NCBI RefSeq assembly: GCF_009193185.1
Contig: NZ_VUKF01000003.1
Span: 105,675-169,674, forward strand
Origin: Georgenia thermotolerans
Lineage (GTDB): Bacteria; Actinomycetota; Actinomycetes; Actinomycetales; Actinomycetaceae
DNA length: 64,000 nucleotides
Reading direction: 5' to 3'
Below, in pieces: positions 44,019 through 53,728 of this stretch (position 1 is the stretch's first letter; every line of letters starts with the position of its first letter). Position numbers and translations under genes: made by a program. Under the pieces are notes generated by a model that made no database searches, was not told the origin of the DNA, and saw nothing but the letters and a program-made list of their open reading frames with translations.

Positions 44019-44819
44019 TCAGCCGGCGAAGGCCCCCTGCCAGACGGTGTCGAAGGGGGTGCGGGCCGCGACCCGGCCCTCGATCCCCGCCGTGACGAAG
44101 CGCTTGGCCAGGTCGACGGCGTCGTGCACGTCGGCGCCCTTGGCCAGCTCGGCCGTCACCGCCGCGGCCAGGGTGCACCCGGCGCCGGAGACGCGTTCCT
44201 GGCCCACCTTGGGCGCCGCGAACACGGTGACATCCTCGCCGTCGAAGAGGACGTCGACGGCGTCCTCGCCGGGCAGCTCGACGCCGCCCTTGGCCAGGAC
44301 GTACCGGGGGCCGAGGTCGTGGATGCGGCGGGCCGCCTCGGCCAGGTCGTCGACCGTCTCGATGGTCTCCATGCCGGACAGCGTCTTCGTCTCGAACAGG
44401 TTCGGGGTGACCACGGTGGCCAGCGGGAGGACCGCCTCGCGCAGGGCGTTGTCGGTGTCCAGGGCGGCGCCCGGCTCCTGGCCCTTGCAGATGAGCACCG
44501 GGTCGAGCACGACGTGCCGCCACGGCTGGCTGCGCAGGCCCTGGGCGACGACGTCGATGGTCGCCGGGGTGCCGAGCATGCCGATCTTGACGACGTCGAG
44601 CGCGTGCGCCGACGTGGCCGCCTCGATCTGGTCGGCGATGACCTCCGGCGGGACCGGGACGAAGCGGTGGCCCCAGGCGTTCTTGGGGTCGAAGGAGACG
44701 ATGCAGGTGATGGTTCCGACCCCGTAGACGCCGAGCTCCTGGAAGGTCTTGAGATCCACCTGGAGGCCGGCGCCACCGGTGGCCTCCGAGCCGGCGATGA
44801 CATAGGCGAGGTTGACCAC
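44019..44819 (-). CDS. pdxK: Pyridoxine/pyridoxal kinase (PdxK/ThiD-like)
   Basis: A 266-residue ribokinase-fold kinase. AGSEATGGAGLQVDLKTFQE and the LGVYGVGTITCIVSFDPKN segment match the Gram-positive PdxK subgroup, as do PNLFETKTLSGM and the active-site SGAGCTLAAAVTAEL with its Cys. It phosphorylates B6 vitamers to feed PLP. The GTG start has GGAG six bases upstream. A direct repeat, GTGCGGGAC twice at 44836-44853, lies upstream. Confidence 0.85.
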   Translation of the reverse strand: MVNLAYVIAGSEATGGAGLQVDLKTFQELGVYGVGTITCIVSFDPKNAWGHRFVPVPPEVIADQIEAATSAHALDVVKIGMLGTPATIDVVAQGLRSQPWRHVVLDPVLICKGQEPGAALDTDNALREAVLPLATVVTPNLFETKTLSGMETIETVDDLAEAARRIHDLGPRYVLAKGGVELPGEDAVDVLFDGEDVTVFAAPKVGQERVSGAGCTLAAAVTAELAKGADVHDAVDLAKRFVTAGIEGRVAARTPFDTVWQGAFAG

Positions 44820-44964
44820 GGACAGCTCCGATCCTGTGCGGGACGTGCGGGACGTGACGTGCGGGTTTCTGGGGCGAGGGTACGCCCGGCGCCGGGCCGG
44901 GTCGTGTGCATCCCGCCACACGGCGCCGCGGCGTGAGACGGTGGGCCCGCGAAGGAGGCCAGAC

Positions 44965-45966
44965 GTGAGCGAGCCCGGTCCCGGCGCGCGCCCCGGTGAG
45001 GCGCCCGCGCCCGCGTTCGCCGGCGTGCGGCTGGTGGACGCCGCCGCGGTGGCCGCGAGCGTCCCGGTGGGGGCCGCCGTCGACGCCCTCGAGACGGCGC
45101 TGCGCGGCGGGCTCGACCCCGAGGCCGACGCCCCGCGCTCGCGGGCGGCCACCGATCACGGCGAGCTGCTGCTCATGCCCTCCGCCCGCGGCGCCTGGTC
45201 GGGCGTCAAGGTGCTGTCCTCGACCCCGGGGAACCCCGACCGCGGCCTGCCCCTGCTGCAGGGGATGTACCTGCTCTTCGCCGGCGACGACCAGCGGCCG
45301 GCCGCCCTCCTGGACGGCACGGCGCTCACCGTGCTGCGCACCCCGGCGGTCTCGGCGCTGGCGGTGCGCCACCTGGTCCCCGGCCCGGCGGACGAGCCCG
45401 TGCTGCTGACCGTCTTCGGCACCGGGCCCCAGGCCCGCGGCCACGTGGCCGCCGTCGCGGCGGTGCGCGAGGTCGCCGAGGTGACGCTGGTGGGCCGCGA
45501 CCGAGGACGGCTGGAGGCGCTGGCCGCCGAGGTGGCGGCCACCGGGACCGCCGTGCGGACCCTCGGCGCCGGGGACGGCGACGCCGCCGTCGCCGAGGCG
45601 GACGTCGTCTGCTGCTGCACCAGCGCCCGTGAGCCGCTGTTCGACGGGGCGATGGTGCGCGACGACGCCGTCGTCGTCGCCATGGGCTCGCACCACCCCG
45701 ACGCCCGCGAGACCGACGACGCCCTTGTTGTCCGCTCCGCGGTGGTGGTGGAGTCCCGCGCCAGCACCCTGCGCGAGGGCGGGGACGTCGTCCTCCCGCT
45801 GGCAGAGGGCGTGCTGGGCGCGGAGGAGATCGTCACCCTGGCCGAGGTGGTCACCGGGCGCGCCGAGCTGCCGGTGACGGGACCGCGGCTGTTCAAGGGC
45901 ACCGGCATGCCGTGGGAGGACCTCGTCGTCGCCGTCGAGGTCTACCGCGCCGCCGGCCCGCGATGA
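44965..45966 (+). CDS. Ornithine cyclodeaminase / mu-crystallin family protein
   Basis: A 333-residue NAD(P)-dependent protein of the OCD/mu-crystallin family. TDHGELLLMPSARGAWSGVK is the substrate segment and LTVFGTGPQARGHVAAVAAV the nucleotide motif. Possible activities include ornithine cyclodeaminase, ketimine reductase and alanine dehydrogenase. The GTG has AGGAGG seven bases upstream. It is divergent from pdxK, and both relate to amino-acid/PLP metabolism only loosely. Confidence 0.85.
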   Translation: MSEPGPGARPGEAPAPAFAGVRLVDAAAVAASVPVGAAVDALETALRGGLDPEADAPRSRAATDHGELLLMPSARGAWSGVKVLSSTPGNPDRGLPLLQGMYLLFAGDDQRPAALLDGTALTVLRTPAVSALAVRHLVPGPADEPVLLTVFGTGPQARGHVAAVAAVREVAEVTLVGRDRGRLEALAAEVAATGTAVRTLGAGDGDAAVAEADVVCCCTSAREPLFDGAMVRDDAVVVAMGSHHPDARETDDALVVRSAVVVESRASTLREGGDVVLPLAEGVLGAEEIVTLAEVVTGRAELPVTGPRLFKGTGMPWEDLVVAVEVYRAAGPR

Positions 45967-46024
45967 GGGGTCCCGTCCCGGCCGGCCCGGGACCGTCGTC
46001 CGGACCGGGAGACCGCCGCACCCG

Positions 46025-46030
46025 TACACT
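46025..46030 (+). promoter_or_regulatory. Leaderless -10 element of the SpoIIE-type phosphatase
   Basis: TACACT is a good TANNNT -10 and ends six bases before the GTG at 46037; there is no ribosome site. Transcription would begin at the start codon. Confidence 0.6.
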
Positions 46031-46036
46031 CACGCG

Positions 46037-47773
46037 GTGAAACACGGCCACGCGAGCGAGCCCTTCCCCGCCGACGAGGGCGGGGAGGCCCGACCGCGCC
46101 GCGACGCCGCGCTTGCCGGCCTGGTCGCCGAGTCCCCGGGCGAGGTGCTGCTCGCGGCCGCCCGCATGCTCGAGGAGGTGCCGACGGCCTTCTTCGCGCT
46201 CAGCACGGACTGGCGGTTCACCTACGTCAACGCCCACGCCGAGCGGGTGCTGCACGCCAGCCGGGAGGAGCTGCTCGGCGGGAACGTCTGGGCGCTCTTT
46301 CCCGCCGCCGTCGGCACGGACTTCGAGACGAGCTACCGCCATGCCATGACCACCGGCGAGCCGGTCCGCTTCGACGCCCACTACCCCGACCCGCTCAACG
46401 CCTGGTACGAGGTCCGGGCGTGGCCCACCCCCGTCGGCCTGGCGGTGTACTTCTTCGACATCACCGAGCGGGTGGAGCTGCAGCAGCGGACGGAGCGCAG
46501 CGCCCGCCACGCCGCGCTGACCGCCGCGGTCACCGCCGAGCTCACCCGGAGCCTCGACCCGGAGGAGACTGCCGGCGCGGTCGCCCGGGCGCTCGTGCCC
46601 GAGCTCGCCGACTGGTGCATCGTCAGCCTCGCCCACGTCGACGAGTCCGGCGCCGCACGCGGGCTGCGGGACATCGGATGGTGGCACGCCGACCCGGAGG
46701 CGCGGCCCGTCGTCGAGCGGTACGTGCGCTACCGGATGCCCGCCCTGCTGGACCAGTCCTTCCTCTACCGGGCGCTGCGCGCCGGCCCGGTCACGGTGCC
46801 GTCCGACGCCACCGAGGCGGTCCAGGCGGTCCTCGCCCCCGGGCAGGCCCGGGAGGACCTGGGCCGCCTCGCCCCGGCGTCCGCGGCGGCGCTGCCGCTG
46901 CGGGCCCGGGGCCGCACCCTCGGGGCCATCAGCCTCTTCAACGGGTCCGGACGCCCGTCGCTGGGCCCGGAGGAGCTGGCCCTGGCCTGCGAGGTCTCCG
47001 ACCGTGCGGGCCTGGCCCTGGACAACCTCTACCTCTACGGACGCCAGCGCCGCGTCGCCGAGGAGCTGCAGCGCTCCTTGCTCACCGACCCTCCGCCCCT
47101 GTCCCACCTCGACGTCGCGGTCCGCTACGTCCCGGCCGGGCAGGCCGCGAAGGTCGGCGGGGACTGGTACGACGTCTTCGACCGGCCCGACGGCTCGACC
47201 ATGCTGATGATCGGCGACGTCGCCGGGCACGACGTCCGGGCCGCCGCCGCCATGGGGCAGGTCCGCTCGATGCTGCGGGGCATCGCGGTGACGTCCGCCG
47301 CTGCCGCCGGCCCGGCGGAGGTGCTGCACGAGGTGGACCGGGCGCTGCGCGCGCTGCGCCACGACACCGTCGCCACGGCGGCCGTGGTGTGCGTCGACGA
47401 GGCGCCCGTGGACGGTGCGGTCGCGGTGCGCTGGTCGAGCGCGGGGCACCCGCCACCCATGGTCGTGGGCCCCGACGGCGCGGTCACCGTGCTCCGTGGG
47501 ACCCACCTCCTGCTCGGCATCGATCCGGAGACTCCACGAGCCGACGCGCACCTGACGCTCCGGTCCGGTGACACCCTGCTGCTGTACACCGACGGGCTGG
47601 TCGAGCGACGCGACGGTGGCGGCCTGCGCACCGGGATCGGACGCCTCGCCGCCGCGCTGGCCGACCTGGCCGGGCTGGGTCCGGAGGACCTGTGCGACCG
47701 GCTGCTGGAGGGGCTGCTGCCCGGCGCGCCGGAGGACGACGTCGCCGTCATGGCGGTGCGGCTGCGCCCGTAG
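46037..47773 (+). CDS. PAS-GAF-PP2C (SpoIIE-type) phosphatase
   Basis: A 578-residue soluble sensor phosphatase. Order: PAS at residues of about 45-150 (FALSTDWRFTYVNAHAERVL), GAF at about 165-330, and a PP2C/SpoIIE domain from about 350 (VGGDWYDVFDRPDGSTMLMI; GDVAGHDVRAAAAMGQVRS; LLYTDGLVERRDG) with the metal-binding aspartates. It should dephosphorylate an anti-sigma antagonist such as the STAS protein at 42574. The GTG has no ribosome site but a leaderless -10. Confidence 0.9.
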   Translation: MKHGHASEPFPADEGGEARPRRDAALAGLVAESPGEVLLAAARMLEEVPTAFFALSTDWRFTYVNAHAERVLHASREELLGGNVWALFPAAVGTDFETSYRHAMTTGEPVRFDAHYPDPLNAWYEVRAWPTPVGLAVYFFDITERVELQQRTERSARHAALTAAVTAELTRSLDPEETAGAVARALVPELADWCIVSLAHVDESGAARGLRDIGWWHADPEARPVVERYVRYRMPALLDQSFLYRALRAGPVTVPSDATEAVQAVLAPGQAREDLGRLAPASAAALPLRARGRTLGAISLFNGSGRPSLGPEELALACEVSDRAGLALDNLYLYGRQRRVAEELQRSLLTDPPPLSHLDVAVRYVPAGQAAKVGGDWYDVFDRPDGSTMLMIGDVAGHDVRAAAAMGQVRSMLRGIAVTSAAAAGPAEVLHEVDRALRALRHDTVATAAVVCVDEAPVDGAVAVRWSSAGHPPPMVVGPDGAVTVLRGTHLLLGIDPETPRADAHLTLRSGDTLLLYTDGLVERRDGGGLRTGIGRLAAALADLAGLGPEDLCDRLLEGLLPGAPEDDVAVMAVRLRP

Positions 47774-47778
47774 CGTCC

Positions 47779-48882
47779 TCAGCCCGTTCTGTACTGCTCG
47801 GCGGCGGGCGCGAGGGTGATCCCGTGCCCGGGCACGGTCAGGTCGGGCACCATCGCCCCGCCGGTGGCGTCGGGGGCGCCGTCGAGGAGCAGGTGCTCGA
47901 TGCGCACGTGGTCGTGGAACCACTCGACGTGGCGCAGGTTCGCCGCGGCGGCGGCGACGGGGGCGTGCAGCGCCGGCGCGCAGTGCGCGGAGACCTCCAG
48001 GTGGTGCGCGGCCGCGACGGCGGCGATGCGCAGCCACTCGGTGTAGCCGCCGCAGCGGGTGGCGTCGGCCTGCAGGCAGTCCACCGCCTGCGCGGCGCAC
48101 AGCCGCTGGGCCTCGACCAGCGACCAGGCGTACTCCCCGGCGGCGACGTCCGCCGTGGTCCGCCCGCGCACGTGCCGCAGCCCGGCCAGGTCGTCGGAGC
48201 TGACCGGCTCCTCGAACCAGGTCACCCCCTGGTCCTCGAGCGGGCGGGCCAGGCGCACCGCCTGCCCGACGGAGTAGGCGCCGTTGGCGTCGACGAACAG
48301 CTCGGCGCCGTCCCCGATCGTGGCCCGGGCCAGCCGCGCCCGGGCCAGGTCGCGGTCGGTGCGGGTGCCCCAGGACTCCCCGATCTTGATCTTGACCCGG
48401 GGGATGCCGTCCTCGTGCACCCACCCGCCCAGCTGGGAGCGCAGCGTGGCGTCGTCGTAGGTCGTGAACCCGCCGCTGCCGTAGACGGGGACGGTGTCGC
48501 GGGCGCGCCCGAGCAGCCGCACGAGCGGGACGTCGAGCAGCCGGGCGGCCAGGTCCCACAGCGCGACGTCGACGGCGGAGAGCGCGCACGAGGCGATGCC
48601 CGGCCGGCCGACGTTGCGCAGCTGCTTCTGCATCGCGGCCCAGGCGGCCGGGACGTCCCGGGCGTCGCGCCCGCGCACGACGTCGGCGAGGACGTCGCGG
48701 ACCACCTGCGCCGCCGCGGCCGCGGCGTAGGTCCAGCCGAGGCCGACGGCGCCGCCGGCCCGCGCACGCACGGCGACCATCGTCGTCGCCGACCACGCGA
48801 TGGTCCCGTCCGCCTCGGGCTGGTCCGTGGGGACCGTGTAGACCGAGACGTCCAGGCCCTCGACCGGCGCATCGGGTCTCAT
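47779..48882 (-). CDS. Enolase-superfamily dehydratase/racemase
   Basis: A 367-residue mandelate racemase/muconate lactonising enzyme-type protein. The KxK base appears as RVKIKIGESWG, metal ligands as LFVDANGAYSVG, TWFEEPV and AAGEYAW, and a His in SAHCAPALHAP. The reaction begins with proton abstraction from a carboxylate; sugar-acid dehydration is likely. It is the third gene of a minus-strand operon after a FAD/Fe-S oxidoreductase and a ThDP enzyme; ten bases separate it from the latter. Confidence 0.85.
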   Translation of the reverse strand: MRPDAPVEGLDVSVYTVPTDQPEADGTIAWSATTMVAVRARAGGAVGLGWTYAAAAAAQVVRDVLADVVRGRDARDVPAAWAAMQKQLRNVGRPGIASCALSAVDVALWDLAARLLDVPLVRLLGRARDTVPVYGSGGFTTYDDATLRSQLGGWVHEDGIPRVKIKIGESWGTRTDRDLARARLARATIGDGAELFVDANGAYSVGQAVRLARPLEDQGVTWFEEPVSSDDLAGLRHVRGRTTADVAAGEYAWSLVEAQRLCAAQAVDCLQADATRCGGYTEWLRIAAVAAAHHLEVSAHCAPALHAPVAAAAANLRHVEWFHDHVRIEHLLLDGAPDATGGAMVPDLTVPGHGITLAPAAEQYRTG

Positions 48883-48891
48883 CGGGGCCCC

Positions 48892-50697
48892 TCAGGAGAC
48901 GCGGTGGGGGAGGAACTCCTGCAGCTTGGTCTTCGCGCCCTCCCGCAGCACCGACCAGCGGTCCTCGTCGCCCGAGGCCATCGAGGACACCAGCGCCTTG
49001 ATCTGCTCGAACGTGGCGTGCGGCGGGATCGGCGGGACGTTGGGGCTGGTGCGCACGTCGAGCACGGTGGGGCGGTCCGCCGCGAGCGCGGCGTCCCAGG
49101 CGGGGCCGATGGCGTCGGGCTGGTCGACGGCGATGCCCTGCAGGCCCAGGCTGCGGGCGAAGCCGGCGTAGTCGACGCTCGGCAGGGACTGGGAGTCGAC
49201 GAACTTCGGCGCCCCCTGCATCGCGCGCATCTCCCAGGTGACCTGGTTGAGGTCGTCGTTGTGCAGGACGGCGACGACGAGGCGGGGGTCGCTCCAGCGC
49301 TCGTGGTACTTGGCGATGGTGACGAGCTCGGCCATGCCGTTCATCTGCATGGCCCCGTCGCCGACGAACGCGATCGCGGGGCGCTCGGGATGGGCGAACT
49401 TCGCGCCGATGACGTAGGGCACGCCCGGGCCCATGGTGGCCAGGGTGCCCGAGAGCGAGCCACGCACGCCGTCGGGGAAGCGCAGGTCGCGGGCGTACCA
49501 GTTCGCCGACGAGCCGGAGTCGGCCGCCAGCATGGCGTTGGCGGGCATCCGCTCGTTGAGCTCCCAGAACAGCCGCATGGGGTTGATGGGGTCGGCGGTG
49601 ACCATGGCCTGGTCGTGCATGGTCTCCCACCAGCGGGCGACGTCGTCCTCGATGCCCTCGCGCCAGCCGCGGTCGCTCTTGCGCTCCAGGTGCGGGATGA
49701 GCGCGCGCAGGGTGCGGGCGGCGTCGCCGACGAGGTTGACCTCGTAGGGGTAGCGCATGCCGATGAACCGGGCGTCGATGTCGATCTGGACGGCGCGGGC
49801 CTGGCCGAGCGGCGGCATGAACTGGGTGTAGGGGAAGTTCGACCCGACGGTGAGCAGGGTGTCGCAGCCCATCATCATCTCGTAGCTCGGGCGGGTGCCG
49901 AGCAGGCCGATGGAGCCGGTGACCCAGGGCAGGTGGTCGGGCAGGACGTCCTTGCCCAGCAGCGCCTTGGCGGCGCCGGCGCCGAGCAGGTCGGCCACCT
50001 GCTCGATCTCGGCGCGCGCCCCGCGGGCGCCCTGGCCCACGAGCAGGGCGACCCGGGAGCCGGCGTTGAGGACTTCCGCCGCGCGGCGGACGGCCTCGTC
50101 GTCCGGGTCGACGTCGGGCCAGGCGGTGCCCAGGCTCGAGGGCACCTCCTTGAACGCGTGCCCGGGGGCGGTGTACTCCAGCTCCTGGACGTCGGAGGGG
50201 ATGATGATCGCCGTGGGCGCCCGCTGCGCGAGCGCGACCCGGATGGCCCGGTCGAGCACGTTCGGCAGCTGCTCGGGCACGGTGACCATCTGGACGTAGT
50301 CGCTGGCGACGTCCTTGTACAGGGTCAGGAGGTCGACCTCCTGCTGGTAGGACCCGCCCATCGCGCTGCGCGCCGTCTGCCCCACGATCGCCACGACCGG
50401 CACGTGGTCGAGCTTGGCGTCGTAGAGCCCGTTGAGCAGGTGGATCGCCCCCGGCCCGGACGTGGCCATGCACACCGCGAGGCGCGGGCCGCCCGGCCCG
50501 GCGTACTTCGCGTACCCGACCGCCTCGAAGGCGGCCATCTCCTCGTGGCGCGCCTGCACGAACGTGGGCGCGTGCAAGGACTCGTCGGTCCAGGCCGCCA
50601 GGATGCCGTTGATGCCGTCGCCGGGGAACCCGAAGACGTGCTCGACCCCCCACTCCCGCAGCCGGGACAGCAGGTAGCCGGCCACCGTCATCGCCAT
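48892..50697 (-). CDS. Thiamine-diphosphate-dependent enzyme, pyruvate oxidase/acetolactate synthase-like
   Basis: A 601-residue ThDP enzyme. The N-terminal Pyr domain has FGFPGDGINGILAAW and the activating Glu in ARHEEMAAFEAVGYAKY; the C-terminal PP domain has VGDGAMQMNGMAEL followed by NDDLNQVTWE. It resembles PoxB-type enzymes without a clear membrane-binding tail, so it may be a decarboxylase or oxidase of a 2-keto acid. The ATG follows GAGAGGACG and comes one base after the oxidoreductase stop. Confidence 0.87.
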   Translation of the reverse strand: MAMTVAGYLLSRLREWGVEHVFGFPGDGINGILAAWTDESLHAPTFVQARHEEMAAFEAVGYAKYAGPGGPRLAVCMATSGPGAIHLLNGLYDAKLDHVPVVAIVGQTARSAMGGSYQQEVDLLTLYKDVASDYVQMVTVPEQLPNVLDRAIRVALAQRAPTAIIIPSDVQELEYTAPGHAFKEVPSSLGTAWPDVDPDDEAVRRAAEVLNAGSRVALLVGQGARGARAEIEQVADLLGAGAAKALLGKDVLPDHLPWVTGSIGLLGTRPSYEMMMGCDTLLTVGSNFPYTQFMPPLGQARAVQIDIDARFIGMRYPYEVNLVGDAARTLRALIPHLERKSDRGWREGIEDDVARWWETMHDQAMVTADPINPMRLFWELNERMPANAMLAADSGSSANWYARDLRFPDGVRGSLSGTLATMGPGVPYVIGAKFAHPERPAIAFVGDGAMQMNGMAELVTIAKYHERWSDPRLVVAVLHNDDLNQVTWEMRAMQGAPKFVDSQSLPSVDYAGFARSLGLQGIAVDQPDAIGPAWDAALAADRPTVLDVRTSPNVPPIPPHATFEQIKALVSSMASGDEDRWSVLREGAKTKLQEFLPHRVS

Positions 50698-50698
50698 G

Positions 50699-53600
50699 TC
50701 AGCGTCCTCTCGTTGTCTGCTCGTCGGGGCGGACCTGGTGCCGCAGCGCCGTCGCCAGCAGCTGCGCGACGTGGACAGGGCGCCGCCCGTCACCCTGTCC
50801 CGGGAGCTCGCCGCTCTGCTCGATCTGGGTGCGGCAGCTGAACCCGTCGGCCACCACCGCCGTGTCGGCGCCCGCCTCCCGCAGGGCCGGCAGCAGCCCG
50901 TCCTCGGCGCACCGCATCGACACGTCGTAGTGGCCGGCCTCGAAGCCGAAGTTGCCCGCCAGGCCGCAGCAGCCGGAGTCGAGCACCTGCGCGGCGACGC
51001 CCGCGCGGCGCAGCAGCTCGACGTCGGCGTGCTCGTCGAGGACGGCGTGCTGGTGGCAGTGCATCTGGACGATCGCGTCGCGGTCGAGCTGGGGCGGGTC
51101 CCAGTCCCCGGCCCGCTCCAGGATCAGCTCGCCGAGGGTCTTCGTCTGCGCGCGCAGCCGCTCGACGTCCCGGTCCCGGGGGAACAGGTCGCCGGCGTCG
51201 GCCCGGAAGACGGCGGTGCAGCTCGGCTCGAGGCCCACCACCGGGGTGCCCGCGGAGGTCCACGGCGCCAGGGCGGTGGCGGTGCGGTGCAGCACCTTCT
51301 TGGCGATGCCCAGCTGGCCGGTGGAGATCCACGTCAGCCCGCAGCACAGCTCGCGGTCGGGGATGCGCACGGTGAAACCGGCGGCCTCGAGCACCTCCAC
51401 CGCGGCCGCCCCGATCCACGGGCCGAGGTGGTTGGTGAAGGTGTCGGGCCAGAGCAGCACCTCCCCGCGCGAGCCGTCCCCGCGGGGCAGGCGCCCGCGG
51501 CGGTCGAGGCGGCGGAACCAGGTGGTGAAGCGCGTGCCCGCGAAGCGGGGGATCGTGCGGTGCTGATCGACGCCGCCGGCGGCCTTGAGCACCCGGTCGA
51601 GCCCGGGGGTGTGCGCGAGCGCGTTGACCGTCCCCGGCGCCAGGGCCGCCAGCCGGGCCCACACCGGCAGCCAGCCCATGGAGTAGTGCGCGGCCGGGCG
51701 CACCCGCCCGGCGTAGTGATGGGCGAGGAACTCGGCCTTGTAGGTGGCCATGTCCACGTGCATGGGGCAGTCGCTGCGGCATCCCTTGCAGGCCAGGCAC
51801 AGGTCGAGCGCCTCGAGCACGTCCTTGGACCGCCAGCCGTCGGTGATGGTGGAGTCGGCGTGCCCGTCGAGCATCTCGAACAGCAGGCGCGAGCGGCCGC
51901 GGGTGGCGTGCTCCTCCTCCCGGGTGGCCCGGTAGCTCGGGCACATCACCCGCCCCTGGCTGTCCGGGGCGTGGCACTTGCCCACTCCGACGCAGCGCAG
52001 CACCGCCCGCTGGAAGCTGCCGTCGTCGTCGGGGTAGCGGAAGTACAGGTCCTGCGGGTCGGCCGGCGCCCACTCGGTGCCCAGGCGCAGGTCGGCGGTG
52101 AGCGGACCGGCGTCGACGACCTTGCCGGGGTTCATCAGCCCGTCGGGGTCCCAGATGCCGCGGAAGCGGCGCATCGCCTCGACGAGGTCGGGCCCGAACA
52201 TGGTCTCCAGGAGCGGGCCGCGGGCCTGGCCGTCGCCGTGCTCGCCCGACAGCGACCCGCCGTAGCCGACCACGAGCTCGGCGGCGTCGTGCATGAAGGC
52301 CCGGAAGGTCTCCAGCCCGGCGGACGTGACCAGGTCGAAGGGGATCCGGCAGTGCAGGCAGCCCTGGCCGAAGTGGCCGTAGAGGGAGACGTTCTCGTAG
52401 CCGTGGCGCCCGAGCAGCCGGTGCAGGTCGCGGATGTAGTCCCCGAGCCGGTCGGGGGCGACGGCGGAGTCCTCCCACCCCGGCCAGGTGTCCGGCCTGG
52501 TCTCGCCGGGCCCCCCGGGGCGGGCCGTCGCACCCAGGCCGCCCTCGCGCACCTGCCACAGGGCCGCCGCGTGGTCGGCGTCGTCGACCAGGTGGATGGA
52601 GGGGCTGCCCAACCCTGCCCGACCGTCGGCCCCCTCGGCGCCGCGCCGGATGTCCGCCGCCATCGCGTGCGCCTTGGCCCGCGCGTCGTCGTCGTCCTCC
52701 CCGGCGAGGCTGACGAAGAGCCAGGCGCCGCCGTCGGGCAGCTGGCCCATGGCCTGCTTGTGCATGCCACGGGTCTTCTCGAGGTCGACGAGCACCTTGT
52801 CGACGCCCTCGAGCTTGAACGGCTGGTAGGGCAGGATCGCCGGGACCGCGTCGGCGGCCGCCGCCGAGTCGGGGTAGCCCAGGAGCACGAGGGAGGTCGC
52901 CTTCGGCGCCGGGGCGAGCTCGAGCTCGGCGCGCAGGATGGTCAGGCACGTGCCCTCGCTGCCCACCACGGCCTTGGCCAGGTGGAAGCCGTGCTCGGGC
53001 AGGAGCGAGTCGAGGTTGTAGCCCGAGACCCGGCGCGGGATGTTCGGGTAGCCGCCGCGGATGCGGTCGGCATAGTCGTCGGCCAGCTCCTTGAGCTCGC
53101 GGTAGATCTCCGCCCGCCGCCCGCCCGCGGCCATGACGGCGTCCCAGCGCAGGTCCGGGTACTCGTCGCTGTCGGTGGGGCCGAGCCAGAAGCGGTCACC
53201 GCGATAGGTGAGGACCTCGACCCGGCGGATGTTGTCCACGGCCTTGCCGTAGGTCTGGGCCGTCGCCCCGCAGGAGTTGTTCCCCAGCATCCCGCCGATC
53301 GTGCAGTTGGGGTGCGTGGACGGCTCCGGGCCGAAGCGCAGGCCCGTGGGGGCGAGGTGGTCGTTGAGGACGTCGAGCACGACGCCCGGCTGCACCACGC
53401 AGGTGCGCCGCTCGACGTCGACGTGCTCGATCTCGTGGCAGTACTTCGTCCAGTCCAGGACCACCGCGGTGTTCGTGCACTCGCCCGCCAGGCTCGTGCC
53501 GCCCCCGCGTGAGAGCACCGGGGCGCGGTGCCGGGCGCACACCCGCACCGCCTCGGCCGCCGCGTCCGGGGTGCGGGGGACGACGACGCCGAGGGGCACC

Positions 53601-53728
53601 TGCCGATAGTTCGACCCGTCGGTGGAGTAGGCGCCCAGGGAGCCGGCGTCGAAGCGGACCTCCCCGTCGACCGTGTCTCGCAGGTCGCGCTCGAGGTCCT
53701 CCACGTTCACGCCGACGCGGAACGTCAT
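50699..53728 (-). CDS. FAD-linked oxidase fused to Fe-S and CCG domains (YdiJ/D-2-hydroxyacid type)
   Basis: A 1009-residue three-part oxidoreductase. Residues 1-260 bind FAD (APVLSRGGGTSLAGE; NCTIGGMLGNNSCGA); about 260-560 is the FAD-oxidase C-terminal domain; then a ferredoxin-like CLACKGCRSDCP near residue 650, and two CCG motifs, ELCCGLTWIS and SGCCGLAGNFG. Such proteins oxidise D-2-hydroxyacids (D-lactate, D-2-hydroxyglutarate). The ATG reading MTFRVGVN follows GGAGGAGGG; earlier in-frame codons are not family-like. First gene of its operon. Confidence 0.9.
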   Translation of the reverse strand: MTFRVGVNVEDLERDLRDTVDGEVRFDAGSLGAYSTDGSNYRQVPLGVVVPRTPDAAAEAVRVCARHRAPVLSRGGGTSLAGECTNTAVVLDWTKYCHEIEHVDVERRTCVVQPGVVLDVLNDHLAPTGLRFGPEPSTHPNCTIGGMLGNNSCGATAQTYGKAVDNIRRVEVLTYRGDRFWLGPTDSDEYPDLRWDAVMAAGGRRAEIYRELKELADDYADRIRGGYPNIPRRVSGYNLDSLLPEHGFHLAKAVVGSEGTCLTILRAELELAPAPKATSLVLLGYPDSAAAADAVPAILPYQPFKLEGVDKVLVDLEKTRGMHKQAMGQLPDGGAWLFVSLAGEDDDDARAKAHAMAADIRRGAEGADGRAGLGSPSIHLVDDADHAAALWQVREGGLGATARPGGPGETRPDTWPGWEDSAVAPDRLGDYIRDLHRLLGRHGYENVSLYGHFGQGCLHCRIPFDLVTSAGLETFRAFMHDAAELVVGYGGSLSGEHGDGQARGPLLETMFGPDLVEAMRRFRGIWDPDGLMNPGKVVDAGPLTADLRLGTEWAPADPQDLYFRYPDDDGSFQRAVLRCVGVGKCHAPDSQGRVMCPSYRATREEEHATRGRSRLLFEMLDGHADSTITDGWRSKDVLEALDLCLACKGCRSDCPMHVDMATYKAEFLAHHYAGRVRPAAHYSMGWLPVWARLAALAPGTVNALAHTPGLDRVLKAAGGVDQHRTIPRFAGTRFTTWFRRLDRRGRLPRGDGSRGEVLLWPDTFTNHLGPWIGAAAVEVLEAAGFTVRIPDRELCCGLTWISTGQLGIAKKVLHRTATALAPWTSAGTPVVGLEPSCTAVFRADAGDLFPRDRDVERLRAQTKTLGELILERAGDWDPPQLDRDAIVQMHCHQHAVLDEHADVELLRRAGVAAQVLDSGCCGLAGNFGFEAGHYDVSMRCAEDGLLPALREAGADTAVVADGFSCRTQIEQSGELPGQGDGRRPVHVAQLLATALRHQVRPDEQTTRGR

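Noticed and set aside
45893..50653. A 1586-codon open frame on the minus strand
   Set aside because: It is a GC-rich shadow antisense to the OCD-like and SpoIIE genes and out of frame with the enolase and ThDP genes. Its product is Arg/Gly/His-rich with no domain.
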